Below are positions 1 to 8,351 of a DNA stretch of 64,000 nt, piece by piece. Location of the stretch: positions 28,320 to 92,319 of the forward strand of contig JAZTYA010000011.1 in the NCBI GenBank assembly GCA_045636705.1. The letters are read 5' to 3'. Both the position numbers and the translations under genes were made by a program. Below the pieces are notes generated by a model. That model did no database searches. It was not told the origin of the DNA and saw only the letters and a program-made list of their open reading frames with translations. Source of the DNA: SFWF01 sp045636705. GTDB lineage: Bacteria > Bacillota > Clostridia > Oscillospirales > Acutalibacteraceae. Position 1 is the stretch's first letter. Each line of letters begins with the position of its first letter.

Positions 1-1886
1 GAGAAACCGTAGCCGATATAATTTTCATTTTCATATATCTTGTAGCCTTGGCGCTCGTCAATTAATTTATATCCGGGCATAAGAGTCTTGTTGTTTTCCA
101 CAAAGGAGTCTCCGTCCTTGCGAGCTAAAAGATATTTTACAGACAACAAGGGCCTTGCGGCATAAGAGTCGGTAGTAGGTCGACTTGCAACTCCTCTTTC
201 CTCGCCTATAAATTCATAATACTCGGTTACCTTTGGCGGTACTATAGAGTGGAAACAGTTAATAGAACTGTATTTCAAGAACATTGCCGTGTTATCAACG
301 CCCTCATACACGTCTATTCTATAGGTGTCTTTGTCTCCCGGGAGCACAAGGTCGTTTTCAATTAAATCATCAACCATAACAGACGTTTCGTAAGAGTGAC
401 TCTTTCCGCTTGAAATAAAGAAGTTCGCATAGCCTATCGAGAAAATCACAATGCAGGCAATAGAAACCCTTAAGAACCTTGTGAAATCCTTCTTCTTTAA
501 CTTTAAGAGGAAGTAAAGCACTGCAAGTCCTGCCAATGCTATAAAGCAGGTTAACCAGAAACGGAATATATACATTTTTCTGGTTGAATCGTTGCTTGAG
601 GTCGTATAAAGACCAAAACGAAGTATTTTATAAATTCCGTTGTCGTCTTCTCCCGTTTCGGGGAAGAAACCTACAACCAAGGTAATGACAAGGGTAATTA
701 TTGCGGTGTTCCAAAATCCCTTATCCCAGTTCGCCTTTTCGTCCTCTAATGCTACTGCAGTTGCAAGACAAAGCATTAAAATAGGCATATAGTACCAACG
801 AGCATAATAAGCGTTGTTAAATGCAGAGAATGAAGAGTTTAAAACAGGAACTAAAGCAAATACTGCGCTTGTAACAATAATTCTCTTAAGCCAGCTTCCG
901 CGGTTTCCATAAGAATAAGCAAACACGCCCACCATACTAAATACCGGTAACCAACCACCTAAGGACGCCCACTTTACGTCTGCTTTCGGGAAGAAAACAG
1001 GTCTTGCAGGGATGTCGGGTGGGAAGAAAAACACCTCAATTATATTAGCATAAATGCTTTCTTTTCCGTAAAGCAAAGAGTTCCATCCAAGTGAAATTTC
1101 GCTAATTCTGTCAACTCCGATTATTGCTAAATAAGATGGCAATAACAAAACAGCTGCAATAGCAACACCCAAAACTCCCTCTAAAATCAGTCTTAAAAAT
1201 AGGAAGAAACTAGGCTTAATTGCACCTGAAACTAGTCTTATGACAAAATAAATTACGCCAAAGACCATCATTCCAAAGAAGAAGAAATAGTTAATTATTC
1301 CGCAAAAAGCAACCATTAAAGCAAATCTGCCCGGTTTCTTTTCGGTAATCAAATATTCAAACCCTAATAATAGCAACGGGAAAACAACTATTGCCTCGTG
1401 AAAATGATTAAAGAAGACGTTATAAACAGAAAATCCTGAAAAAGCGTAAAGGAGACCGCCTATCGATGCTGTAAGATTTTTTCTTGTAAAACGAGAAATA
1501 AAAAGATATCCCGTAAGAGCGGCGCAACCAAATTTTAAGATAAGCAATGGTCCCATAAGATAAGGAACCATAAAGTTTGGAAACAGAAGTGTTAACCAAA
1601 AGAACGGACTTCCTAAAAGATAGAAGGTATAAGAACCTATAAAGTTTACACCTAAATCTGTATAAAAGTTCCATCCTATTTGGCCGGTCTTAACCGCCTC
1701 GTGAGCAACCTGATAAAACGGAATTTGCTGAACGTTAAAGTCGCCAAAAAACAGGAAATACCCGTTGTCCTTAAACATATAAGGCAAGAAGAAACAAGCC
1801 GCAGTGAACAAACCTACCAAAAATGTCCAAAGCGCCATGCTTTTTTCAGGCTTTAAGGATGCCTTTTTTCTAAATGAAAAACTCAT
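1..1886 (-). CDS. YfhO family membrane protein (3' end cut by window edge)
   Basis: Polytopic membrane protein of the YfhO family, which in Bacillus is linked to glycosylation of cell-surface polymers using lipid-linked sugars. About 628 codons are visible and no stop occurs before the window edge, so the C-terminus is missing. Seen: a short basic N-terminus, a first membrane helix, then the family-typical GDFNVQQIPFYQ loop near residue 50, about a dozen hydrophobic helices, and a soluble extracytoplasmic part after about residue 500. The ATG is preceded by GGAGA at 7-nt spacing and by a consensus promoter. The family call rests on the loop motif and topology; the sugar and acceptor are unknown. 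Confidence 0.8.
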   Translation of the reverse strand, partial: MSFSFRKKASLKPEKSMALWTFLVGLFTAACFFLPYMFKDNGYFLFFGDFNVQQIPFYQVAHEAVKTGQIGWNFYTDLGVNFIGSYTFYLLGSPFFWLTLLFPNFMVPYLMGPLLILKFGCAALTGYLFISRFTRKNLTASIGGLLYAFSGFSVYNVFFNHFHEAIVVFPLLLLGFEYLITEKKPGRFALMVAFCGIINYFFFFGMMVFGVIYFVIRLVSGAIKPSFFLFLRLILEGVLGVAIAAVLLLPSYLAIIGVDRISEISLGWNSLLYGKESIYANIIEVFFFPPDIPARPVFFPKADVKWASLGGWLPVFSMVGVFAYSYGNRGSWLKRIIVTSAVFALVPVLNSSFSAFNNAYYARWYYMPILMLCLATAVALEDEKANWDKGFWNTAIITLVITLVVGFFPETGEDDNGIYKILRFGLYTTSSNDSTRKMYIFRFWLTCFIALAGLAVLYFLLKLKKKDFTRFLRVSIACIVIFSIGYANFFISSGKSHSYETSVMVDDLIENDLVLPGDKDTYRIDVYEGVDNTAMFLKYSSINCFHSIVPPKVTEYYEFIGEERGVASRPTTDSYAARPLLSVKYLLARKDGDSFVENNKTLMPGYKLIDERQGYKIYENENYIGYGF

Positions 1887-1917
1887 AGTACGTCTCCTAT
1901 TGATATTTTATTTTATT

Positions 1918-1946
1918 ATTATAACATTTTTTGGTAGCTTTATCAA
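1918..1946 (-). promoter_or_regulatory. sigma-A type promoter of the YfhO gene
   Basis: On the minus strand TTGATA (1941-1946), a 17-nt spacer and TATAAT (1918-1923), about 30 nt upstream of the start codon. Confidence 0.75.
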
Positions 1947-1972
1947 TAGAGATTTACAAAAAGATTTCATAT

Positions 1973-2001
1973 AAAAAGACGGCTTACAAGCCGTCTTTTT
2001 T
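1973..2001 (-). terminator. rho-independent terminator behind the deacetylase relic
   Basis: GACGGCTT/AAGCCGTC 8-bp hairpin with a 2-nt loop, flanked by A and T runs so it could act on both strands. It sits directly at the 3' end of the duplicated deacetylase fragment and may be the original terminator of that gene. Confidence 0.8.
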
Positions 2002-2234
2002 ACACTGCGTTCCATCGTGTTTTATTTCGTAATTTTCCTTTAAAATCAAATCTTCAATAAACACAAATTCATAGCCGTCGTTTTTAAGGGTTTCAAGGAT
2101 GTTTGGTAAGGCTTCGGGTGTGTGGTCGGCGTCGTTGTGGAATAGTACAATACTACCGTTTTTAACCTTACTTGTTACCCTTTTGCAAATGCTGTCAGGT
2201 GTCGCATTATCCTTCCAGTCGAGTGAGTCAACAT
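1984..2234 (-). pseudogene. 3'-end fragment of polysaccharide deacetylase (duplicate)
   Basis: Positions 2003-2234 match 3222-3453, the 3' third of the intact deacetylase at 3200-3961, with about 10 mismatches in 232 bp and no gaps. The reading frame is still open and covers motif 4 (WDVDSLDW, partly lost), the LFHND motif and the C-terminal EIKHDGTQC. It then ends differently from the intact gene (KKDGL stop, inside the terminator). It has no start codon or catalytic N-terminal half, so it is a relic. The breakpoint at 2234 is sharp: downstream sequence is unrelated to the deacetylase. Confidence 0.85.
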
Positions 2235-2264
2235 ACGAAACAAAAGTAATATTTCAACAAGGGA

Positions 2265-2293
2265 TTGTGAATTTTGCATTAATATGGTATAAT
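2265..2293 (+). promoter_or_regulatory. promoter of the 2319 membrane protein
   Basis: TTGTGA (2265-2270), 17-nt spacer, TATAAT (2288-2293). It begins only about 30 bp after the relic breakpoint, so the gene carries its own promoter. Confidence 0.7.
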
Positions 2294-2318
2294 ATAGAAA
2301 AATATCGGAGTGGATTAT

Positions 2319-2825
2319 ATGAAAAAATACAAATTGATTTCAGCATTTATTATTAGTTTGTTTTCGCTACAACTTTTCAATTTAACTGCATTTGCAAATT
2401 CTTCGTGGGTTTGGATATCAGAAACCCGACCCTATGATGTTTTACCGTGGGTCGCTATTGGAACTTTAATAGTTGAAACTATAAGTCTTATAGTTTTTGC
2501 AAAAGTTAAAAACGGATTTAAAGTATTTACATTCGTAACAATTGCGAATGCGATATCGTTTGCAGCCCCATATTTAGTAAATCTTATGTTGTATTCCGAC
2601 CAAATGTTTCCTTTTGATAAATATTTGGAAAATTGGCCATCATATACTGTTGGTGTTTTGTTTTGCATAGTAACAATTTTAATAGAATTACCCGTTGTTT
2701 ATTTTTCTTTAAGAAAAAATGCGGTTTCTGGTAAAAAGTTTATCATTACCATCATTGTTAGCAATATAGTTACCACAATTTTAGTAGCAATTATAGAAAG
2801 AATTTTTTGTGTGGGCAGATGGTAA
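2319..2825 (+). CDS. hypothetical membrane protein with signal peptide
   Basis: 168 residues, not recognised. An N-terminal signal-like helix (residues 4-26) is followed by SSWVWISETRPYD and then three or four further hydrophobic helices, so it is probably exported or polytopic. ATG at 2319 is preferred because GGAG lies 8 nt upstream; a GTG at 2310 in the same frame overlaps that ribosome binding site. It has its own promoter and terminator and lies between two copies of the deacetylase 3' end, on the opposite strand to both. It is therefore a candidate inserted accessory gene. No function can be assigned. Confidence 0.7.
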   Translation: MKKYKLISAFIISLFSLQLFNLTAFANSSWVWISETRPYDVLPWVAIGTLIVETISLIVFAKVKNGFKVFTFVTIANAISFAAPYLVNLMLYSDQMFPFDKYLENWPSYTVGVLFCIVTILIELPVVYFSLRKNAVSGKKFIITIIVSNIVTTILVAIIERIFCVGRW

Positions 2826-2870
2826 GATAAGAGAATGTTATAAAGAGAATTATTGGGTTCATAAAATCAA

Positions 2871-2905
2871 TGCTCGGACTTTAATCGGTCCGAGTATTTT
2901 TCTTT
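2871..2905 (+). terminator. rho-independent terminator
   Basis: CTCGGAC/GTCCGAG stem (2873-2894) followed by TATTTTTCTTTC. It closes the gene at 2319-2825. Confidence 0.8.
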
Positions 2906-3080
2906 CTTGATTTTTAAATATTTTTATTGAATACTAATATTGTATTTAGATAATACAATGTAAGAGGAATTTAAAAACGGAATAAAGGAAGGAGCAATAT
3001 TTTATCTTTGAAAATCACACACAAGAAAACACACACATTAACCCCAAGTCATTGTGTTTGTGTGCCACCGCCCTTTTATG

Positions 3081-3197
3081 CCTTCCTCTGACGAGGAAGG
3101 GGGGGCCGCTTGCGGTGGAAGGAGAGAAAATTTAAAATCTCTCCTTCAGTCTTTTTGCTTTGCAAAAATCCAGCTCCCTCGTCAGAGGGAGCCTTTG
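3081..3197. repeat. MITE-like palindromic repeat
   Basis: The ends are two hairpins that are inverted copies of each other: CCTTCCTC-TGAC-GAGGAAGG (3081-3100) and GCTCCCTC-GTCA-GAGGGAGC (about 3173-3192). Between them are three smaller hairpins: a CCGC/GCGG stem, GGAGAGA...TCTCTCC, and TTTTTGC...GCAAAAA. No coding capacity. This pattern is familiar to me from dispersed repeats in gut Clostridia, but I cannot count copies here. The rest of the 2826-3199 gap holds a terminator and CA-rich DNA at 3016-3064 with a weak GTGTTTGTGTG complement; I see nothing else in it. Confidence 0.7.
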
Positions 3198-3199
3198 GT

Positions 3200-3961
3200 T
3201 TAGTTTCTATTTTCAATTTTGCACTGCGTTCCATCGTGTTTTATTTCGTAATTTTCCTTTAAAATCAAATCTTCAATAAACACAAATTCATAGCCGTCGT
3301 TTTTAAGGGTTTCAAGGATGTTTGGAAGTGCTTCGGGGGTGTGGTCGGCGTCGTTGTGGAATAGTACAATACTACCGTTTTTGACCTTGCTTACTACCCT
3401 TTTACAAATGCTCTCAGGTGTCGCATTATCCTTCCAGTCGAGTGAGTCAACATCCCACTGAATTGTATGCATATTAAGGCTTTCTGCCGCCTCAATTGTA
3501 GCGTTGTCATAGTCTCCATATGGGGGCCTGAAAAGATTTGGTGTTTTGCCCGTAATTGCGGCAATTTTTTGGTTGCAGGAATTAAGCTCGTCGAGCTTTT
3601 TTTGAGCTGAAATTGACGGCATATTCGGATGTGTATTTGAGTGGTTCATTATTTTGTGTCCGGCATCAAAAAGCTGCTTTACAGATTCGGGATATTTATC
3701 CACCCAAGCGCCAACCACAAAAAAGGTTGCCTTTGCATTATATCTTCCGAGAATTTCGATAAGCTCTTCTGTATCGTCATTTCCCCAAGCGGCATCAAAT
3801 GATAACGCCACCTTTTTTTCTTCTGTTTCAACACAGTAGATTGGCAGTTTTCTTTGTCCGCCTGCAAAGGTGCTAACCGAGAAAACCAGCGCAAAAACAA
3901 GTGATAAGCATACCGCTGATGCCAACATTAAATGTTTTTTGGTTATAATAAAGTACCTCAT
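3200..3961 (-). CDS. PdaB-like polysaccharide deacetylase
   Basis: Extracytoplasmic metal-dependent deacetylase of the NodB/CE4 fold, 253 residues. A signal anchor (about residues 8-33) is followed by motif 1 SFDAAWGNDDT, the form typical of PdaB-type sporulation deacetylases, then the metal-binding NHSNTHP, RPPYGDYD, WDVDSLDW and IVLFHND. GGGGAGA precedes the ATG. The substrate is probably N-acetylated peptidoglycan or another cell-wall glycan (inferred). The last residues after TQC differ from those of the 3' relic at 1984-2234, and a MITE-like repeat abuts the stop codon, so the 3' end appears to have been rearranged. No terminator follows. Confidence 0.9.
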   Translation of the reverse strand: MRYFIITKKHLMLASAVCLSLVFALVFSVSTFAGGQRKLPIYCVETEEKKVALSFDAAWGNDDTEELIEILGRYNAKATFFVVGAWVDKYPESVKQLFDAGHKIMNHSNTHPNMPSISAQKKLDELNSCNQKIAAITGKTPNLFRPPYGDYDNATIEAAESLNMHTIQWDVDSLDWKDNATPESICKRVVSKVKNGSIVLFHNDADHTPEALPNILETLKNDGYEFVFIEDLILKENYEIKHDGTQCKIENRN

Positions 3962-4037
3962 CGAAAATCTCCCCTTCTCTTTATATGTTAAATTTTACTT
4001 GAAATTAAAATAAAATATGATAAAAAATTAACAATAA

Positions 4038-4066
4038 TTGACAATGCTATATATATATATTATAAT
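4038..4066 (+). promoter_or_regulatory. consensus promoter of the rnf operon
   Basis: TTGACA (4038-4043), 17 nt, TATAAT (4061-4066): both hexamers match the sigma-A consensus, implying strong constitutive transcription. The leader is about 45 nt. Confidence 0.85.
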
Positions 4067-4118
4067 TTTATAGGTTATAATACTATTAACAGAATTTTCT
4101 ATTAACGAGGTTGATAAT

Positions 4119-5429
4119 ATGTTTGGAAAACTAAACGGCATAACCATTCCACATCGCAAAAACACCGATAAAATGGCCGCTGTTTTAATGGACAAGGTAA
4201 GCTCTGTAACCATTCCTATGAATATGAACATAGGCAAGCCTGCCATTCCCTGTGTTAAGGTTGGCGACGAGGTTAAGGTTGGTCAAATTATAGGCAATGC
4301 CGATGGAAAAGTCAGTGCTGACGTTCATGCTTCGGTTTCGGGCAAGGTTAAGGCTGTAGCTCCCCTTCTCACCTGCACAGGCGCAGAGGTTTTAGCCGTT
4401 ACTATTGAATCTGACGGAGAAATGACCCTTTCTGAATCTTGTGTTGCTCCCGAAGTTTCAGATTACGACAGTTTTATTGCTGCAGTTCGTGCAAGCGGTG
4501 CGGTTGGACTTGGCGGCGCAGGATTTCCTACCGCTGTTAAGCTTGACGTTAAGGGCTCCGACATTGAAGAGGTTGTTATTAACTGTGCTGAGTGTGAGCC
4601 TTATATTACAAGTGACACCAGAACAATGGTTGATAATGCCGATTTAATAGCCGAGGGAATTAACCTTTTAAAGAAATGGCTTTCTGTTAAGAAGATTATT
4701 ATTGGTATTGAGGGCAACAAGCATGAAGCTATAAGTAAAATGCAAGAGCTTGCTGACGATACCGTATCTGTTAAGATACTGCCTTCTATATATCCGCAAG
4801 GCGGAGAAAAGGTGCTTATTTATAACTGCACCGGCAAGGTAGTAAGCGAGGGTAAATTACCTATTGATTACGGTGTTATAGTTCTTAACTGCACCACATT
4901 AGCGTTTATTGCTTCTTATTTTAAGACGGGCATTCCGCTTGTGAAGAAAACCGTTACCGTTGACGGAAGCGCAGTAGCTAACCCCACTAACGTTATTGTC
5001 CCTATCGGCACTTCTGTTAATGACGTATTTGAATTCTGCGGTGGTTTTAAATCTGAACCTAAAAAGGTTTTCTATGGCGGTCCTATGATGGGCATTACCG
5101 TTCCCGACCTTACCGCACCGATTCTTAAAAACACCAACGCTATTATTGCTTTTAACGAAAAGGATTCGGTTATTCCCGAGCCTACGCCTTGCATTCGTTG
5201 CGGCAGATGTGTCCGCGCTTGTCCCTTTAATTTAATGCCGCTTGATTTTGCAAGAGCTTTAAATCTTGGCGATATGGAACTTTTAGAAGCTCGCAAGGTT
5301 AATCTTTGTATGGAATGCGGTTGTTGTTCCTACGTCTGCCCTGCTCATCGTCCGTTAATTGAAAACAATAAGCTTGCGAAAGCTGAACTTAGAAAATTTA
5401 AGGCTGCAAAAAAGGAGGAAAATAAATAA
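4119..5429 (+). CDS. rnfC: Rnf complex subunit C
   Basis: NADH-facing peripheral subunit of the Rnf ferredoxin:NAD+ oxidoreductase, 436 residues. Order seen: an N-terminal barrel-sandwich region, a flavin/NADH-binding fold with GAVGLGGAGFPTAVK (about residue 125), an SLBB-like part, and two [4Fe-4S] motifs near the C-terminus (CIRCGRCVRACP and CMECGCCSYVCP). GAGG lies 8 nt before the ATG. First gene of rnfCDGEAB, and the next gene starts directly after its stop. The length is near the usual clostridial RnfC. Confidence 0.96.
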   Translation: MFGKLNGITIPHRKNTDKMAAVLMDKVSSVTIPMNMNIGKPAIPCVKVGDEVKVGQIIGNADGKVSADVHASVSGKVKAVAPLLTCTGAEVLAVTIESDGEMTLSESCVAPEVSDYDSFIAAVRASGAVGLGGAGFPTAVKLDVKGSDIEEVVINCAECEPYITSDTRTMVDNADLIAEGINLLKKWLSVKKIIIGIEGNKHEAISKMQELADDTVSVKILPSIYPQGGEKVLIYNCTGKVVSEGKLPIDYGVIVLNCTTLAFIASYFKTGIPLVKKTVTVDGSAVANPTNVIVPIGTSVNDVFEFCGGFKSEPKKVFYGGPMMGITVPDLTAPILKNTNAIIAFNEKDSVIPEPTPCIRCGRCVRACPFNLMPLDFARALNLGDMELLEARKVNLCMECGCCSYVCPAHRPLIENNKLAKAELRKFKAAKKEENK

Positions 5430-6407
5430 ATGAGTAAACTAACCTTATCTGTTTCTCCGCAAATTCGCAGTAAGTTTACAACAACCAACATAATGTTAGA
5501 CGTTGTAATTGCGCTTATTCCTGCCTTAATTGCAGGCGTTATCATTTTTGGTCTTCGCGCACTTGTGCTTACAGCTGTTTGTGTTTTCGCTTGTGTTTTA
5601 TCAGAATTTCTTTTTGAATTCATATTAAAGAAGCCTAACACCATAAGCGACCTTTCTGCCGTTGTAACCGGTATGCTTTTAGCTCTTAACCTTCCCGTTA
5701 CAATGCCTATTTGGCAGGCTGTTTTAGGCTCGGTTATAGCAATTATTGTTGTTAAGCAGTTATTTGGTGGCCTTGGCTTTAACTTTGCAAACCCTGCAAT
5801 TACCGCAAGAATAGTTTTATTTACATCTTTTTCAAATTCAATGTCAAACTGGATAGACCCAACTAAGACCTTTATGAGCTTTAATTGGGCTACTGCTGAT
5901 ATGACTGCTGCTGCTACTCCTTTATCGGTTTTAAAGCCCGGCAGCACCGGTACCATTCCCTCTCTTTTGGATATGTTCTTAGGTATCGAAGGTGGTTGCA
6001 TTGGTGAAACCTGCGCTTTAGCACTTCTTCTTGGTTGCGCTTACCTGCTTGTTAGAAAGGTTATTACCTTCCACATTCCAGTAATTTTTATTGCAACTGT
6101 ATTTATTTTAAGCTTATTAGTTGCTCCCGAAGGCTACAAAGCGGTTGAATATGCTACTGCTCAAATTCTTTCGGGTGGCCTTTTACTTGGTGCTATATTT
6201 ATGGCAACCGACTACGTCACAAGTCCAACAACCGCTCTTGGCAAGATAATTTTTGCTTTTGGTTGCGGTGCTATAACCTTTGTTATTCGTATGTGGGGTT
6301 CAAATCCCGGCGGTGTTTCATTCGCTATTTTGTTTATGAACCTATTAACTCCATACATTAATAAATTGACAGCTACAAAACCGTTTGGAGGTGTAGATGC
6401 AGAATGA
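5430..6407 (+). CDS. rnfD: Rnf complex subunit D
   Basis: Integral membrane subunit, 325 residues, related to NqrB, carrying a covalent FMN. About nine hydrophobic helices are visible. The probable flavinylation threonine is T163 in DMTAAATPL, matching the family SGATPL pattern with A in place of S and G. It directly follows rnfC, whose GGAGGAAAATAA tail supplies the ribosome binding site. Its 3' end overlaps rnfG by 4 nt, implying translational coupling. Confidence 0.95.
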   Translation: MSKLTLSVSPQIRSKFTTTNIMLDVVIALIPALIAGVIIFGLRALVLTAVCVFACVLSEFLFEFILKKPNTISDLSAVVTGMLLALNLPVTMPIWQAVLGSVIAIIVVKQLFGGLGFNFANPAITARIVLFTSFSNSMSNWIDPTKTFMSFNWATADMTAAATPLSVLKPGSTGTIPSLLDMFLGIEGGCIGETCALALLLGCAYLLVRKVITFHIPVIFIATVFILSLLVAPEGYKAVEYATAQILSGGLLLGAIFMATDYVTSPTTALGKIIFAFGCGAITFVIRMWGSNPGGVSFAILFMNLLTPYINKLTATKPFGGVDAE

Positions 6408-7672
6408 AAAACTCCGGTTTTAAAAGCATTATAGTTTTATCGGGTATATGCTTGGTTGTGGCTATCCTTTTATCAAGTGTTAATGCCGTTACGTCTCCCA
6501 TTATTGAAAGCAGTAATAAAAACGCGGCAGATGCTGCTTATCTTGAGGTTCTACCCGAAGCTTCTGAATTTGAAACAATTTCAGGCGAATTCCCTGAAAC
6601 AGTAAAGGAAATGAAAAAAGACCTTGGCGGAAGCGGTTTTGCATTTATGCTTCAAACCTCTTCAAGCTACAGCAAGGCTCCGCTTCAGATGATTTTAGGA
6701 ATTGATAATGAAGGTAAGATTCTTAAACTTGTAATTACAAGTTATAACGAAACCAAGGGTAAAGACCAAATTGCATCCTTTGAATCTATCTTCCAAGGCA
6801 AAGATGCTACGGTTACCGACCTTGTTGCAGGTGTTACCTACACCTCTAACGCTATTAAAGGCGCCGTTACTGATGCTTATTCTGTTTTCTATGAATATGC
6901 CGATATTGAAAAGTCTGACGAGCAAAAGCTTGCCGAACTTTATGACCTTTTAATGCCTTATGCAAAGGACAAAACAGGTTCTTATAAGTTTGAGTCTGTT
7001 CCCCTTCCTGAAGGCGCAAAGGACGGAATTGTTTCAATTCTTTCTCCTTCAACAAAGCTAGGTTATATTGTAACAGCAAATGCTAACGACACAACCGTTG
7101 CTATGGCTATTAATGCTTATGGTAAGGTTTATGCAATTTACGACCTTGACGGCAACGATTTGTCGGCTAATACTGCTTATGATTCTTTGAAGTCTGATGC
7201 AGAAGCTTCTATTGTGTCGGTTTATGAATCTAACAAAGAAGAAATTTTAAAAGCTTTAGTTAGCAAAGAAATCATTTCTTCAGAAAATGATGCTGAAACG
7301 GTTGACTTTAGCGCTGTTTCTTCAAGAGTTGTTGCAGTTTACAAGCTTAAAAACGGCAATGCTTACGTTGCCAGCGCAGAGGGTTACGGCGGACTCTTAA
7401 CCGTTTGTTACGTTATTAACTCAAAGGGTGAAATCGTAAACTACGCAACACTAAGTCACTCTGAAAGAGATAATGAATATGCCGGCAAGGATTACGGCAC
7501 CGTGGTAGGATTTAATTCCTATAAGGAACGCTTCGAAGGCAAAGACCTTGCAACCGTTGATGATGAAACTCTTCTTATTGCCGAGTCAACCTTCACATCA
7601 ACCGCTACAAAACTTTGCTTCGACGCTGTTAAGGAAGCTTATGAAATTATGAATGGGGAGGCTACAAAGTAA
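6404..7672 (+). CDS. rnfG: Rnf complex subunit G, double-length with two FMN-binding domains
   Basis: 422 residues, about twice the usual RnfG length. One N-terminal membrane helix (residues 8-28) is followed by two consecutive FMN_bind-type regions. The first ends in VAGVTYTSNAI (acceptor T145). The second contains EGYGG (about residue 326) and ends in IAESTFTSTAT (acceptor T396). Neither has the full SGAT consensus, but both keep the threonine that receives FMN by phosphoester linkage. The family role is electron transfer on the outer face of the membrane between other Rnf flavins. It overlaps rnfD by 4 nt and touches rnfE. Two covalent FMNs is an inference. Confidence 0.92.
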   Translation: MKNSGFKSIIVLSGICLVVAILLSSVNAVTSPIIESSNKNAADAAYLEVLPEASEFETISGEFPETVKEMKKDLGGSGFAFMLQTSSSYSKAPLQMILGIDNEGKILKLVITSYNETKGKDQIASFESIFQGKDATVTDLVAGVTYTSNAIKGAVTDAYSVFYEYADIEKSDEQKLAELYDLLMPYAKDKTGSYKFESVPLPEGAKDGIVSILSPSTKLGYIVTANANDTTVAMAINAYGKVYAIYDLDGNDLSANTAYDSLKSDAEASIVSVYESNKEEILKALVSKEIISSENDAETVDFSAVSSRVVAVYKLKNGNAYVASAEGYGGLLTVCYVINSKGEIVNYATLSHSERDNEYAGKDYGTVVGFNSYKERFEGKDLATVDDETLLIAESTFTSTATKLCFDAVKEAYEIMNGEATK

Positions 7673-8349
7673 TGACTCATTTTAAGAATTTGCTTAGAGG
7701 CATTATTACCGAAAATCCTGTTTTGGTATTACTTTTGGGAACCTGCCCTACCCTTGCAACTACAACAAGCGTAAAGACCGCTCTTGGTATGGGTGTTGCA
7801 GCACTTTTAGTTCTTGTTTTTTCAAACATCGTAATCTCTTTGCTTAGAAAGATTATTCCATCAAACGTTCGTATTCCTTGTTTCATAGTTGTAATTGCAA
7901 CCTTTGTTACAATAGTTGAAATGCTTATGCACGCCTTTATTCCATCCCTTTATGATGCTTTAGGAATTTTCTTATCCTTAATCGTTGTTAACTGCATTAT
8001 TTTGGGACGAGCTGAAATGTATGCTTGCAAAAACGGTGTTGTAAGCTCGGCAATTGATGGGCTTGGAATGGGCATAGGATTTACCTTGGCTCTATTCTGT
8101 ATGTCGCTTATTCGCGAAGTTTTTGGTGCAGGTTCATTCTTGGGATTTGAAATTCCTTTCCTTAAGGATTACACCTTGCCAATTCTAACACAAAGCGCCG
8201 GCGGATTTTTCGTATTTGGTTTATTGATAGCCATTGTTAACTTTATTCTTAAAAAGGTTGATAAAAAGCCTAAGGAAAACTTTGGTTGCGATGGTTGTCC
8301 AATGTCTAACGAATGCAATAAAACATCCTGTGAAAGTGAGGGTAAATAA
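7672..8349 (+). CDS. rnfE: Rnf complex subunit E with Cys-rich tail
   Basis: Integral membrane subunit, 225 residues, with six hydrophobic helices and the conserved NPVLVLLLGTCPTLATTT start and VNCIILGRAE motif. RnfA and RnfE are inverted-topology homologues that together coordinate an intramembrane iron-sulfur centre (family knowledge); the C of GTCP and of VNC are its likely ligands here. Unusual: a C-terminal tail CDGCPMSNECNKTSC after residue about 205, four cysteines in a short hydrophilic stretch. Its start shares a nucleotide with the rnfG stop. Confidence 0.94.
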   Translation: MTHFKNLLRGIITENPVLVLLLGTCPTLATTTSVKTALGMGVAALLVLVFSNIVISLLRKIIPSNVRIPCFIVVIATFVTIVEMLMHAFIPSLYDALGIFLSLIVVNCIILGRAEMYACKNGVVSSAIDGLGMGIGFTLALFCMSLIREVFGAGSFLGFEIPFLKDYTLPILTQSAGGFFVFGLLIAIVNFILKKVDKKPKENFGCDGCPMSNECNKTSCESEGK

Positions 8350-8351
8350 AT

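Noticed and set aside
5345..6001. 218-codon minus-strand open frame over rnfC/rnfD
   Set aside because: Antisense shadow of conserved rnfD; no promoter or ribosome binding site and low-complexity composition.
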